DNA of 64,000 nt from Pontibacillus chungwhensis (GCF_030166655.1 NZ_CP126446.1:2046001-2110000), one strand, 5' to 3'; counted from the stretch's first letter, positions 25,927-35,230 are shown. The notes: a model not told the origin generated them from the sequence alone. Program-made: numbers and translations.

Positions 25927-26919
25927 TTACTCTATAAAACTTTTATCAACTAATCCTTCTAGGTCTGGCTGTTCTTTTAAGAATTCCAGATCATAAGAAG
26001 AGTTTGCGAATGCTTGCAGATAATCTGGGTTGATATCATACGTGAAAGTGATGCGTTCCCAAGCGCTATCGATCACTGTGCGAGACAATTCTTGTTCAGT
26101 AATTTCTTTTATCTTATTAATCGCAATCGTTTTGGATTCGTCCGGATTATCTTGTATATATTCTGTTGCTTTTTTATGTCCATCTACTAATTTTTGAACC
26201 AATTCCTTGTTATCTTTAACCAGTTCCCCAGATGTAACAAATACAGCAGCTGGGAGGGTTTCCCCATACGCTACATTTTTCGTATCAATTAATACTTTTC
26301 CATAACCTTCTTCTTCAATGTAAGAGGCCCAAGGTTCTGGTACGGTTGCTACATCGACTTTGCCATTTGCAAATTGTTGGGCATATGTGGCAGGTTTACC
26401 TGTAACATGTTTCATGTCCCCATTAAGACGATCTGACTTCATGCCGAACTCTCTCATCATTAATGTTTCAAACTGAACGTCATGAGTACAACCAACGCGA
26501 GGAGATATGAAAGTCTTTCCTTGAATATCTTCTGGAGAGTTTATACCTGAGTCTTTACGAGCCATTATAACAGTACCGCCTGTAGAACCAGCAGCTACAA
26601 TATTAATATCCGCTCCATTGGTGAAGTGATTCATAGCAGGTCCTGGTCCAACAAGGCCTCCATGAATTTCACCTGTTTCAATGGCTGTCATAAAACTTGA
26701 TCCGTCCGGGAAGTATTTATAGCTTACCTCAGTCCCATCTGGTAATGTTTCTTCATAAAAATCTTTCTCTTCGGCTACCATACCCGCAACGTGATTTATG
26801 TTAGGAAAGTAGCCAATCACGATTTCTTCTGGTGTCGAGCCTGATGTTGATTTACTTCCACAAGCCGTTAAGACGACCGCAAGTAATGCAATTATGAATA
26901 CCGATAAACGTTTCTTCAT
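25927..26919 (-). CDS. ABC importer substrate-binding lipoprotein, SsuA/NrtA type
   Basis: This 330-residue lipoprotein has a signal peptide with lipobox LTAC; the cysteine becomes the anchored N-terminus. The fold is a periplasmic-binding type II protein of the nitrate/sulfonate/taurine/pyrimidine-precursor class (IGYFPNINHVAGMVAEEKDFY, VGPGPAMNHFTNG, ATVPEPWASYIEEEG). The ATG at 26919 follows AAGGGGTGG; a GTG 9 bases upstream overlaps it. It is the last gene of an ATPase-permease-binding protein operon similar in order to B. subtilis ytlCDA. No monooxygenase or thiamine gene is adjacent, so aliphatic sulfonate is only a default guess. Confidence 0.88.
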   Translation of the reverse strand: MKKRLSVFIIALLAVVLTACGSKSTSGSTPEEIVIGYFPNINHVAGMVAEEKDFYEETLPDGTEVSYKYFPDGSSFMTAIETGEIHGGLVGPGPAMNHFTNGADINIVAAGSTGGTVIMARKDSGINSPEDIQGKTFISPRVGCTHDVQFETLMMREFGMKSDRLNGDMKHVTGKPATYAQQFANGKVDVATVPEPWASYIEEEGYGKVLIDTKNVAYGETLPAAVFVTSGELVKDNKELVQKLVDGHKKATEYIQDNPDESKTIAINKIKEITEQELSRTVIDSAWERITFTYDINPDYLQAFANSSYDLEFLKEQPDLEGLVDKSFIE

Positions 26920-26940
26920 GTTCTCCACCCCTTAAAATTT

Positions 26941-27693
26941 TTATAAAAGTCCCCATCGCTTCATAACGGATTTCTCTAGTTTAGAGAAGACTAAATGATC
27001 CACTGTGGAACCAATAATCCCTATAATCAGAATGATCGCCATTACGACGTCAACTCTTGCAAAGTCAAATGCATACGTCAGCGAGTACCCAAGTCCAGGT
27101 CCATTGCTTAACAACTCACCAGCCATGAGAGCACGCCAGCTAAATGCCCATGCGAGACGAATCCCCGTCATAAAATGGGGAACAGACGCTGGAATCTCGA
27201 CTTTAAAGAATAGTTCTAAACCATTGACCCCCATCGTCCTCGCTGCTTTTTTAAAAGAAGAAGGTACGTTTCGGAGAGCGGTTCTTGTATTTAGTGCCAT
27301 CACAAAAATCCCGCCTATGACAACAACAAAAATGACAGCCATTTCATTAAATCCAAACAGTAATAATGACAAGGGAACCCATGCAATACTTGGAATACTT
27401 TGTAATGCAATTAAGTACATGCCTGCTGTCTCATCCGCCTGTTTGGATTTAGCAAGCAAAACTCCAATCGCTGTTCCAAGGATGATGCTGACAGGCAATC
27501 CGTATAATAAATGTTTGAAACTTGCTAATAAAGCTTTCGTTAATGATCCATCCTTAAATCCTTCAATTAATGCAAAGTACACATCAATGGGAGGTGGAAA
27601 TGCAATATCAGGAAAGACCCCCGATGAATAAACACCTTGCCACAAGGCGACTACCGCTACTAGAAATAAAAGCCGTTTTAAAAATATTTTCAT
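26941..27693 (-). CDS. ABC importer permease, SsuC type
   Basis: This 250-residue permease has about six membrane segments and the EAA loop KAARTMGVNGLELFFKVEIPASVPH that contacts the ATPase. The sequence is typical of sulfonate/nitrate/taurine permeases. It overlaps the ATPase gene by four bases and is followed by the binding-protein gene after 21 bp, so the three are translated from one message. Confidence 0.9.
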   Translation of the reverse strand: MKIFLKRLLFLVAVVALWQGVYSSGVFPDIAFPPPIDVYFALIEGFKDGSLTKALLASFKHLLYGLPVSIILGTAIGVLLAKSKQADETAGMYLIALQSIPSIAWVPLSLLLFGFNEMAVIFVVVIGGIFVMALNTRTALRNVPSSFKKAARTMGVNGLELFFKVEIPASVPHFMTGIRLAWAFSWRALMAGELLSNGPGLGYSLTYAFDFARVDVVMAIILIIGIIGSTVDHLVFSKLEKSVMKRWGLL

Positions 27694-28460
27694 TGTAATT
27701 CTTCCTTTAAAACTTTGTTAATTTCACCTTCTAATAATCCCATTACGTGTTGTTCTAACTTAATTACGTCTGGATTGGCCCGTTCTCTTGGGCGTTGGAG
27801 ATCTACAGAAAGGTCTTCTATAATACGACCTGGACGTGTTCCCATTACAATGATACGGTCTGACAATTTTATAGCTTCAGAGATCGAGTGAGTCACAAAC
27901 AGGATCGTCTTTTGATCTTCAGACCAGATTCTTAGCAATTCATCGTGCAATATGTGTCTGGTTTGCTCATCTAGCGCCCCGAATGGTTCATCCATAAGCA
28001 AAACCTTAGGATCCATCGCCAGAGCTCTCGCGATAGCTACTCTTTGCTGCATTCCTCCTGAAAGCTCATGAGGATAAGCTTGTGTAAAACGACTAAGATG
28101 CACCATTTGCAAATATTTCTTAGCTGTTTCAGTCTGTTCTTTTTTTGATAGGTGTTTCAAAGAGAACTTTACATTTTCCAACACATTTAACCATGGAAAT
28201 AAGGCGGGTTGCTGAAAAACCATACCACGATCAGGGCCTGGCTTAGAGACCGGTTGCTGATCTAATAGGATGGAGCCGTCTGTAATCGACTCAAGACCAG
28301 CTACCATGGAAAGAAGGGTTGACTTCCCACAACCGGAAGGACCAAGAATCGAAACAAAGTTGTGCTCTTCGATGGATAAATTGATATCAGAGAATACCTC
28401 CCAGCTTCCATTTTCTTCGTGCGGAAATGATTTTGATACATGATTGAGTTCTAAGTACAT
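27690..28460 (-). CDS. ABC importer ATPase, SsuB type
   Basis: This 256-residue ATPase has Walker A GPSGCGKST (about residues 40-48), Q-loop VFQQPALFPW, signature LSGGMQQR, Walker B VLLMDEPFGALDE and switch histidine in FVTHSISEA. These match the SsuB/TauB/NrtD group. It is the first gene of the operon and is driven by a near-consensus sigma-A promoter about 50 bp upstream of the start. Confidence 0.93.
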   Translation of the reverse strand: MYLELNHVSKSFPHEENGSWEVFSDINLSIEEHNFVSILGPSGCGKSTLLSMVAGLESITDGSILLDQQPVSKPGPDRGMVFQQPALFPWLNVLENVKFSLKHLSKKEQTETAKKYLQMVHLSRFTQAYPHELSGGMQQRVAIARALAMDPKVLLMDEPFGALDEQTRHILHDELLRIWSEDQKTILFVTHSISEAIKLSDRIIVMGTRPGRIIEDLSVDLQRPRERANPDVIKLEQHVMGLLEGEINKVLKEELQ

Positions 28461-28515
28461 TTGCTCAGCCCTTTTCTTTAATTCTTATAAGATTAATCGG
28501 AATTATATGCGTTAT

Positions 28516-28545
28516 ATTATACGGTCCCGTGGAAAAACGTGTCAA
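28516..28545 (-). promoter_or_regulatory. sigma-A promoter of the sulfonate-type ABC operon
   Basis: On the minus strand a perfect TTGACA (28540-28545) and a perfect TATAAT (28516-28521) are separated by 18 bp. A consensus-level promoter suggests control by a repressor or in the leader, but no operator is obvious. Confidence 0.85.
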
Positions 28546-28866
28546 CCTATTTAAGAATATTATGAAATGTTTCTGTTTTCTGAAATGATAAGTGTAGAGA
28601 AATCACTAGTTGTGAACTGTGAAATTGCACGAAATATGGTACAATATGTGCGGCAAAAGTCTATCTAATTTACAGCCCATTTATATTACTTACATCGTTT
28701 TAACAGAACTTTAAGGGCTCATGAGTGAAAAGTTCGTTAGATTACTGGTATGATAAAAAGAACTTGGAGACCGGGAACCTTGGTCTTATATAGTAGTACA
28801 TAAGAGTAAAACGTATAGGTTATGGAAAACTTAAAACTTAACTGAGAAATAAAGGAGTATGCCAGC
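28546..28866 (+). other. 320-bp gene-free region upstream of the GT4 gene
   Basis: I see no open frame of note. TGTGAA (28618-28623), 16 bp, TACAAT (28640-28645) is a weak promoter candidate and would give a leader of about 215 nt. The leader contains a small hairpin, AGACC / GGTCT, near 28769-28787. I could not match it to a known riboswitch. Confidence 0.4.
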
Positions 28867-29997
28867 GTGAAAATCGCAATTGTAACAGAAACCTTTTTAC
28901 CTTCCACGGATGGAGTGGTAACTAGGCTTAAAGAAGCTATTAAATACCTAAGAAATCAGCAGCATGAAGTTGTTGTCATTGCTCCTGATTTAGGGGTTTA
29001 TGAATATGAGGGGGCTATCGTCGAAGGTGTGAAGACAACGACTCTTCCGTTCTATAAGTATCGTCCTTTCTCCTTGCCAAATAAAGTCGTTAAAACGTTA
29101 CTGCAAAAACATAATCCAGACATCGTTCATGTGGTAAATCCTGCTCTAGTGGGGGTATCAGGGGTGAAATATGCGAAGGAATTAAACATTCCGTTGTTAG
29201 CCTCCTACCATACACACGTACCAAAATATCTGGATTACTATAAACTGTATGCATTTAAACCTCTTTTATGGTGGCATTTCAAACGTCTTCATAATCAGGC
29301 AGACCTAAACCTTTGTACGTCACAAGCTGTAAAAGATGAGTTAGATGAAGAAGGGTTTCATAATGTCCATGTCTGGAAAAGAGGCGTTGCCGTGGACCGT
29401 TACTCGCCTGATCATTACAGTCAGGAAATGAGAAACCGTCTCACAGGTGGCGAACCCCACAAGAAGTTACTCGTGTTCGTTGGAAGACTTGCTGCAGAGA
29501 AAGAGATTCATAAGCTAAAGCCACTTCTCGAACAACGGGATGACGTAAGGTTAGCTATTGTAGGGGATGGGCCAGCCCGTGAACAGGTTGAGAAAACATT
29601 TGAAGGCACAACGGCGCTTTTCACAGGCTTCTTGCACGGTGACGAGCTGAATCAGGCTTTTGCCTCAGCAGATGCCTTTATCTTCCCATCTGTCACAGAA
29701 ACACTAGGGTTAGTTATTCTCGAAGCAATGGCTTCAGGCTTACCTGTAATTGCTGCTAAGAGCGGTCCGACAATGGAACAAGTAGAAGATGGACGTACTG
29801 GACTCTTATTTGAAAATGAAGACACCGATAGCTTAATTGAAGCTGTGGAGAAGCTAGAGGATGTCGAGCTTATGCAACAACTTCGGGAGAATGCCCGTAA
29901 AGAAGCTGAGAAATTCAGCTGGACAAAGCCATCTGAACAATTGTTAGAATATTACGAGCAAGTTTTAGGTGCTGTTAAAATGAAACAAGCGAATTGA
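28867..29997 (+). CDS. GT4-family glycosyltransferase (SqdX/MgtA-like)
   Basis: This 376-residue GT-B fold retaining glycosyltransferase has N-terminal MKIAIVTETFLPSTDGVVTRL and HVVNPALVGVSG, then the C-terminal nucleotide-sugar lobe with GRLAAEKEI and the family EX7E block in PSVTETLGLVILEAMASGLPVIA. This subfamily (SqdX, MgtA, LafB relatives) adds sugars to lipid acceptors in the membrane. The start is GTG at 28867, 9 nt after AAAGGAG. A UDP-sulfoquinovose synthase is encoded 33 kb downstream, so a sulfoquinovosyl-lipid role is possible, but glucosyl- or mannosyl-lipid synthesis is equally compatible. Confidence 0.85.
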   Translation: MKIAIVTETFLPSTDGVVTRLKEAIKYLRNQQHEVVVIAPDLGVYEYEGAIVEGVKTTTLPFYKYRPFSLPNKVVKTLLQKHNPDIVHVVNPALVGVSGVKYAKELNIPLLASYHTHVPKYLDYYKLYAFKPLLWWHFKRLHNQADLNLCTSQAVKDELDEEGFHNVHVWKRGVAVDRYSPDHYSQEMRNRLTGGEPHKKLLVFVGRLAAEKEIHKLKPLLEQRDDVRLAIVGDGPAREQVEKTFEGTTALFTGFLHGDELNQAFASADAFIFPSVTETLGLVILEAMASGLPVIAAKSGPTMEQVEDGRTGLLFENEDTDSLIEAVEKLEDVELMQQLRENARKEAEKFSWTKPSEQLLEYYEQVLGAVKMKQAN

Positions 29998-30006
29998 AAG
30001 GATAAT

Positions 30007-30038
30007 GGAGAGTCTTCTTAATGAAGGCTCTCCATTTT
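30007..30038 (+). terminator. hairpin after the GT4 gene
   Basis: GGAGAG-T-CTTC pairs with GAAG-G-CTCTCC around a 5-nt loop with a short T stretch after it. It is probably an incomplete terminator, so the acetyltransferase may be partly co-transcribed. Confidence 0.55.
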
Positions 30039-30059
30039 ACTAAAAGTGGGGGGATCACG

Positions 30060-30617
30060 ATGTTGTTGTCAGAGAAGCAAAAGATGCTTGCGGGAGATTT
30101 ATATGATGCAAGTGATGAAGAATTAATGAAGGATCGCTTGAATGCGAGAGAGTTAACGAGGTTATTTAATCAGTCAACAGAAGTAGAACCTGAAAGACGT
30201 ACGAGCTTATTAAGAGCGCTCTTCGGTTCTACAGGAGAGAATATTTACATAGAACCTACATTTAGGTGTGATTATGGCTACAACATTTATGTCGGTGAAG
30301 ATTTTTACGCAAATTTTGACTGTATTATTTTAGATGTCTGTCCTATAACCATAGGGAAGAACTGTTTATTAGCTCCTGGTGTCAGAATTCTCACTGCTAC
30401 CCATCCCCTAGATCCAATAAAACGAAATGCGGGGCTTGAATACGGGATGCCTGTTACAATAAAGGATAACGTATGGGTTGGAGCGAATGCTATTATTAAT
30501 CCAGGCGTTACAATCGATCATAATGTAGTCATCGGGTCTGGCGCTGTTGTGACAAAAGATGTGCCTGATAATGTAGTTATTGGGGGAAATCCAGCAAGAG
30601 TTATCAAGCATTTATAG
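30060..30617 (+). CDS. maa: maltose/galactoside-type O-acetyltransferase
   Basis: This 185-residue acetyl-CoA-dependent sugar O-acetyltransferase has the Mac N-terminal domain ([21 protein letters not shown]) and a left-handed beta-helix of hexapeptide repeats. The active-site region TATHPLDP has the catalytic histidine. The C-terminal [12 protein letters not shown] is typical of Maa/LacA. It acetylates the 6-OH of glucose or maltose, perhaps to detoxify unused sugars. The ATG at 30060 has GGGGGGAT before it; an upstream in-frame ATG lies within the preceding hairpin. Confidence 0.92.
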   Translation: MLLSEKQKMLAGDLYDASDEELMKDRLNARELTRLFNQSTEVEPERRTSLLRALFGSTGENIYIEPTFRCDYGYNIYVGEDFYANFDCIILDVCPITIGKNCLLAPGVRILTATHPLDPIKRNAGLEYGMPVTIKDNVWVGANAIINPGVTIDHNVVIGSGAVVTKDVPDNVVIGGNPARVIKHL

Positions 30618-30637
30618 ATAGAAAAATGACGTGATAT

Positions 30638-30688
30638 AAAAAGCAGATCAAAGGAGAAGACTCGTTCTCTTCCTTGATCTGCTTTTTT
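30638..30688 (+). terminator. maa terminator
   Basis: Long stem AAAAGCAGATCAA / TTGATCTGCTTTT with an extended inner GGAGAAGA / TCTCTTCC pairing and a T-run. Confidence 0.9.
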
Positions 30689-30953
30689 ACGTTTATGAGG
30701 AAACGAAAATGCAGAGTAAAAATAACCCTTTATAAGTATAAAAATGAACATGGGGGAAAAATGGGTGTTTTTGCATAATTAAAACAATAAATGAATGGAG
30801 ACCCCGATAAAAAGCTCATTAAATACGTATTTTTTGTATAAAAATTCAACTATAAGAAGAGTGAGACCGAGTTTAGTAAAGCAATTATGTAAGATAGAAA
30901 GAAAAAATATCTTATTTATACATTAATGAAGAAAATGCTTATAACCACCAATA

Positions 30954-30967
30954 AGAACATTTGTTCG
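30954..30967. promoter_or_regulatory. LexA-like box upstream of the carbohydrate locus
   Basis: AGAACATTTGTTCG differs from CGAAC-N4-GTTCG only in the first base. It lies 110 bp before the SDR gene. The context gives no reason for SOS control, so it may be fortuitous. Confidence 0.35.
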
Positions 30968-31076
30968 CAATATCAAAAGGCGAATTTAAGGTCCTATTAA
31001 AGACATAGTTCCTATGCCCGGCTTCTCATAGGATAGGGGTAAGTACAACTTTCATTGAGAAGGGGGCAGGTAGACA

Positions 31077-32093
31077 GTGAGAACCATTTTTGATTTAGAA
31101 CAGAAAATGTGCGCGCCATCGGAGAAGTTAGTGAAAGACCTCTCTCGAATAAATGGCGACATTATGATACTCGGTGTAGGAGGGAAAATGGGTCCTACAC
31201 TTGCGAAGCTTGCTAAAAATGCCGTGGATCAGCTTCCTCATCCGAAAAAAATTTATGCGGTATCTCGTTTTACTAAAGGATCCCTTCAACAGGAGCTTGA
31301 AGCATGTGGTATAGAGACAATTGCAGCAGACCTTTTAGACGAACGTCAACTCGATCAGTTGCCTAATGTGAAAAATATTATTTACATGGTTGGTCATAAG
31401 TTTGGTACAACCGGCCACGAACATTTCACCTGGGCTATGAATGCTTATTTGCCTGGTCGAATTGCAGAGAAATTTAAAGATTCTCGTATTGTGTCTTTTT
31501 CTACGGGGAATGTGTATCCCTTCTCATCTGTTAAGGAGGGAGGGGCAACAGAAGAAGATTCAACGGGCCCTGTGGGAGAGTATGCTCAATCTTGTCTTGG
31601 TCGAGAGAGGATATGGAGCTATTACTCCTATAAGTATAATATCCCTCAACTTCATTTTCGTCTTAATTATGCTATTGACCTCCGTTATGGCGTGCTTCTT
31701 GAGATTGCGAAAGCGGTTAAAGAAGGGAAACCAATTGACATTACAATGGGGCACGTCAATGTGATCTGGCAAGGCGATGCGAATGAAATGGCGATTAGGT
31801 CATTGCTTTATTGCAGCACACCACCTGAGGTCTTAAATGTCACTGGTCCAGAAACCCTGTCAATTCGCTGGGTTGCAGAGCAATTCGGCACCATGTTTAA
31901 CGTAACTCCTATTTTTACAGGGCAGGAGCAAGACACTGCTTTGTTAAGTAATGCGTCTAAAGCTCATAAGTGGTTTGGTTATCCGCAGGTAACGATGCTT
32001 GAAATGATTGAATGGACAGCCGAGTGGATTTTGCATAATGGGGAAGTTATTGATAAACCTACACACTTTCAAGAGAGGGAGGGGAAATATTAA
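31077..32093 (+). CDS. NAD-dependent epimerase/dehydratase-family protein (atypical SDR)
   Basis: This 338-residue Rossmann protein of the extended SDR class has nucleotide-binding GVGGKMG (residues 33-39), MVGHKFG and FSTGNVYPFS with the active-site Ser/Thr region. At the catalytic YxxxK position it reads Tyr169 followed by Cys173 (YAQSCLGRE), so the lysine is absent. It may use another residue or act as a binding or isomerising protein. The start is GTG at 31077 after GAAGGGGG. It is the first gene of a run with a DapA-like aldolase and a heparinase-like lyase, so a uronic-acid or deoxy-keto-acid intermediate is a plausible substrate (inference). Confidence 0.8.
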   Translation: MRTIFDLEQKMCAPSEKLVKDLSRINGDIMILGVGGKMGPTLAKLAKNAVDQLPHPKKIYAVSRFTKGSLQQELEACGIETIAADLLDERQLDQLPNVKNIIYMVGHKFGTTGHEHFTWAMNAYLPGRIAEKFKDSRIVSFSTGNVYPFSSVKEGGATEEDSTGPVGEYAQSCLGRERIWSYYSYKYNIPQLHFRLNYAIDLRYGVLLEIAKAVKEGKPIDITMGHVNVIWQGDANEMAIRSLLYCSTPPEVLNVTGPETLSIRWVAEQFGTMFNVTPIFTGQEQDTALLSNASKAHKWFGYPQVTMLEMIEWTAEWILHNGEVIDKPTHFQEREGKY

Positions 32094-33167
32094 GTGGATG
32101 AACGATTTACGAAGGAACAGTGGGCATTGTTGCAAAGTGGCACGGTTATACCAGCACATCCTCTAGCTTTATCAAAACAGAAAAAACTAGATGAAGTCAG
32201 GCAACGAGCGTTAACCAATTATTATATTGATAGCGGTGCAGGTGGTATCGCAGTAGGGGTTCATACTACGCAGTTTGAAATACGATGTCCTGAATTTAAT
32301 TTGTATGAAAGAGTTCTAACATTAGCTAAAGAACAAGTCGAGTATAGAAATCTGAAGCGGCCTTTTTTGAAGATTGCAGGAATTTGTGGCCAAACGAGTC
32401 AAGCCCTTAAGGAAGCAACGTTCGCGAAAGAACTAGGTTATGATATAGGGCTTGTCAGTATGGGAGGCCTCGATTTAACAGAAGAGGAACATCTAGTAAG
32501 GATCAGAGCTATTGCAGAAGTCATTCCTGTCTGTGGGTTTTATCTTCAATCCTCTGTAGGCGGAAGGATATTTTCTTATGGGTTTTGGGAGCAATTTGCT
32601 GATATAGAGGGGGTTTGTGCCATTAAGATGGCTCCTTTCAATCGTTATCAGACTATAGATGTTATAAGAGCCGTTTGTCATTCCAAGAGACGTCAAGAAA
32701 TTGCCCTTTATACAGGAAATGATGACAATATTGTAGTCGATTTACTTACCAATTACAAATTTACGGTTGAAGGAGAATTAGTGGAGAAAAGAATTGTGGG
32801 TGGTTTGTTAGGTCATTGGGCCGTATGGACCTCAAAAGCGGTCCAATTGTTTGAAGAGATCAAACAAATTCGAGAACGGTCGGTTATCCCAGAATCTATG
32901 CTGACAACCGCTTCTCAAGTTACAGATAGCAATGCTGCTTTATTTGATGTTGCTCATCAATTTAAGGGTTGTATTGCAGGTATAAACGAAGTCTTAAGAA
33001 GGCAAGGATTGCTTTCAGAGAATACGTGTTTACGTGATCACGATGTGCTAAGTCCGAACCAATTCGAGCAAATTGACCGTATTTATAGGGAATATTCACA
33101 TCTTACAGATGATGGTTTTGTTCAAGAGCATTTACAAGAGTGGCTATCTAATCAGCAAAGGAGGTGA
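32094..33167 (+). CDS. DapA/NAL-superfamily aldolase-like protein
   Basis: This 357-residue protein looks like a dihydrodipicolinate synthase/N-acetylneuraminate lyase-type TIM barrel, though diverged. Tyr150 (CGFYLQSSVGG) and the Schiff-base Lys178 (CAIKMAPFNRY) are at family spacing. Such enzymes cleave or condense 2-keto-acids with pyruvate, or dehydrate sugar acids. The N-terminal 45 residues and C-terminal 60 residues go beyond the basic family. The GTG start follows the SDR stop directly, with GGGAGGGG just upstream, showing tight coupling. In a locus with a polysaccharide lyase, cleavage of a 2-keto-3-deoxy-sugar acid is the leading idea (inference). Confidence 0.75.
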   Translation: MDERFTKEQWALLQSGTVIPAHPLALSKQKKLDEVRQRALTNYYIDSGAGGIAVGVHTTQFEIRCPEFNLYERVLTLAKEQVEYRNLKRPFLKIAGICGQTSQALKEATFAKELGYDIGLVSMGGLDLTEEEHLVRIRAIAEVIPVCGFYLQSSVGGRIFSYGFWEQFADIEGVCAIKMAPFNRYQTIDVIRAVCHSKRRQEIALYTGNDDNIVVDLLTNYKFTVEGELVEKRIVGGLLGHWAVWTSKAVQLFEEIKQIRERSVIPESMLTTASQVTDSNAALFDVAHQFKGCIAGINEVLRRQGLLSENTCLRDHDVLSPNQFEQIDRIYREYSHLTDDGFVQEHLQEWLSNQQRR

Positions 33168-33171
33168 TCTG

Positions 33172-35193
33172 TTGAAAAAGAGGTTTTTTTATGAGGAGGA
33201 CGATCGTGAGGAAATAATAACCTTCTGCCAAACAAGATGGCCAGAAGAAACGAAAGAGGTCATTCAACGTTCAGATCTTGCGTGTAATCAAACCTTTATC
33301 TTTACTCATCGATGGGATATGGAGCGATGCGAGACACCGGTTTCTTTTCCTGACAAGGTCGATTGGACTTATAGATTTCAAGGTGACTTCGAATGGACAG
33401 TTAACTTAAATCGAAGCCGCTTCATGGCTGAGTTAGGGCAGTCCTACTGGTTAACAGGCGATGAGAAATACGTAACGGCATATAAGGCGCTGTTGGATGA
33501 TTGGATCTCACAAAACCCATTATCAGTAGATGAAATCTATGAAAGTAAAATACGTGCCTTCAATGTTAAGGATACGTGGCGTAAACTCGACAGCGGTATA
33601 CGCATCACTAACTGGCTGAAAGGTTACCATTGTATTAAGGAATCGGCGCAGTGGACGACTGAAGATAATCATCAATTTAAAGAAGCGGTTTACCTGCATG
33701 GAACCTATTTAAGTATGGCATATACCGCACACGATGCTCAGAGTAACTGGGGTTTTTTAGAAACTAATGGGCTGTTTCAAATTGCTTTATTGTTTCCGGA
33801 GTTTCCTGAAGCAAAGAAGTGGCTCAACTTGGCTTCTGAACGATTAGCTAACATGTGTCAGTTGCAAATCTTTGAAGATGGTATGCACAATGAGCAAAGT
33901 CCTATGTATCACCATGAAGTTCTTCATTGTCTATTTGAACCCCTTTTGTTAGCTAAGTTGAATGATGTTTCTTTACCTTCTATCTGTGAAAAGTCGCTTG
34001 AACAACTATTTCAGGCATCTTTATCCATAGTTAAACCTTCAGGACATCAACCCATGATAAGTGATAGTGACCATACGGATATACGTGATCTGTTAGGTCG
34101 CGGAGCGGTATTCTTTCAGCGAGGTGACCTCAAGCATCAGTCTTACCGTCAACTAGATTTTGAGAGTGCTTGGTATTATGGGGGCGAAGGGATCTCAGCT
34201 TTCCAAAAACTCAAATCTCACCCTCCTTCGAAAGCTTCTATTCATTTACCGCAAAGTGGCTATTCGATCATGAGAACGGGATGGTCAAGGGATAGTCATT
34301 ATTGTTTGTTCGATGGAGGGCATATGGATATCATACAAGCTCATGGTCATGATGATTTCTTGCATCTTGAAATGAGTGTGTTTGGTGAGGATATGCTGGT
34401 TGATACTGGGAGGTACACCTATATGGAGGGGCGGGAGAGAAGGTATTTTAAAGAATCAATCCAACATAATACAACCATCGTTGACCATACATCCATATCG
34501 GAATATATAGACTCATGGGAATGGGGCCGGATCGCTAGGCCTACCCAATCATATTGGAAGAGTTGTGAAGACTTTGACTACGTTCAATGCGGTCATGATG
34601 GGTATAGAACATTAGCAGATCCTGTCCAGGTTATGAGAAAGGTATTGTTTGTTAAACCTTATTATTGGATCGTTGTGGATGAATTTCATTCTAACAAGCA
34701 ACATCATTTTGCTCAGCATTTTCATCTAAGCGAAAAATTAACGATTCAGACAGAAACGGAACACTCAAAAGCTATATGTAAAACCGAGAATTTATCCGGA
34801 CTCATGATTCAATCACTTACGGGAGCTAATTTAACGGAAGAAGCTTGCTGGATCTCCCGTCACTATAATGAAAAACAACCGTCTACAAAACTAGTATTTG
34901 AAGCCATTGGTTCAGGCACAACACGTATGATCACCGTATTTATTCCATATAAATACTCTCAACCTCTTAATATATTTTTCAAAGAAATTGAAGTGCGAAA
35001 TACGTTTGGAGAACCTTTTAAAAAGGCAGATGTCACAGCTTTAGAAATCAAAGTCGAAGAAGATACTCATTACGCCCTTATCTCCCATTCAGGCCCGAAT
35101 AGCTTTCAGTTTGGAAATGAACATATGACAGGCGAGGTGCTTTTAGTAAAAGAAGAGGAAGTAGGTAAGAGGAAGTGGATTGTTAAAGTGTAA
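33172..35193 (+). CDS. heparinase II/III-family polysaccharide lyase
   Basis: This 673-residue protein has an N-terminal alpha/alpha toroid (about residues 60-330, with NWGFLETNGLFQ and EQSPMYHHEV typical of the alginate-lyase-like domain). A C-terminal beta-sandwich heparinase II/III domain follows (about 360-600, GYSIMRTGWSRDSHY, FDGGHMDIIQAHGHDDFLHLEM with the metal and catalytic histidines). These enzymes eliminate uronic-acid glycosidic bonds. There is no signal peptide, so it should act in the cytoplasm on imported oligosaccharides. The start is TTG at 33172, only 4 bp after the aldolase stop, with an almost perfect AAAGGAGGTGATC site. Confidence 0.88.
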   Translation: MKKRFFYEEDDREEIITFCQTRWPEETKEVIQRSDLACNQTFIFTHRWDMERCETPVSFPDKVDWTYRFQGDFEWTVNLNRSRFMAELGQSYWLTGDEKYVTAYKALLDDWISQNPLSVDEIYESKIRAFNVKDTWRKLDSGIRITNWLKGYHCIKESAQWTTEDNHQFKEAVYLHGTYLSMAYTAHDAQSNWGFLETNGLFQIALLFPEFPEAKKWLNLASERLANMCQLQIFEDGMHNEQSPMYHHEVLHCLFEPLLLAKLNDVSLPSICEKSLEQLFQASLSIVKPSGHQPMISDSDHTDIRDLLGRGAVFFQRGDLKHQSYRQLDFESAWYYGGEGISAFQKLKSHPPSKASIHLPQSGYSIMRTGWSRDSHYCLFDGGHMDIIQAHGHDDFLHLEMSVFGEDMLVDTGRYTYMEGRERRYFKESIQHNTTIVDHTSISEYIDSWEWGRIARPTQSYWKSCEDFDYVQCGHDGYRTLADPVQVMRKVLFVKPYYWIVVDEFHSNKQHHFAQHFHLSEKLTIQTETEHSKAICKTENLSGLMIQSLTGANLTEEACWISRHYNEKQPSTKLVFEAIGSGTTRMITVFIPYKYSQPLNIFFKEIEVRNTFGEPFKKADVTALEIKVEEDTHYALISHSGPNSFQFGNEHMTGEVLLVKEEEVGKRKWIVKV

Positions 35194-35230
35194 TAAGGAC
35201 GTATTACGGTCAGTCTATTACCCATTTATA

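Larger units (their letters stand above)
30618..31076 (+). other. 459-bp gene-free region before the carbohydrate locus
   Basis: It contains the maa terminator (30638-30688), a long A/T-rich stretch without a credible frame and a LexA-like palindrome (30954-30967). It ends with a GAGAAGGGGGCAG ribosome binding site for the next gene. No confident promoter can be picked because many TATAAT-like words occur. Confidence 0.5.
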
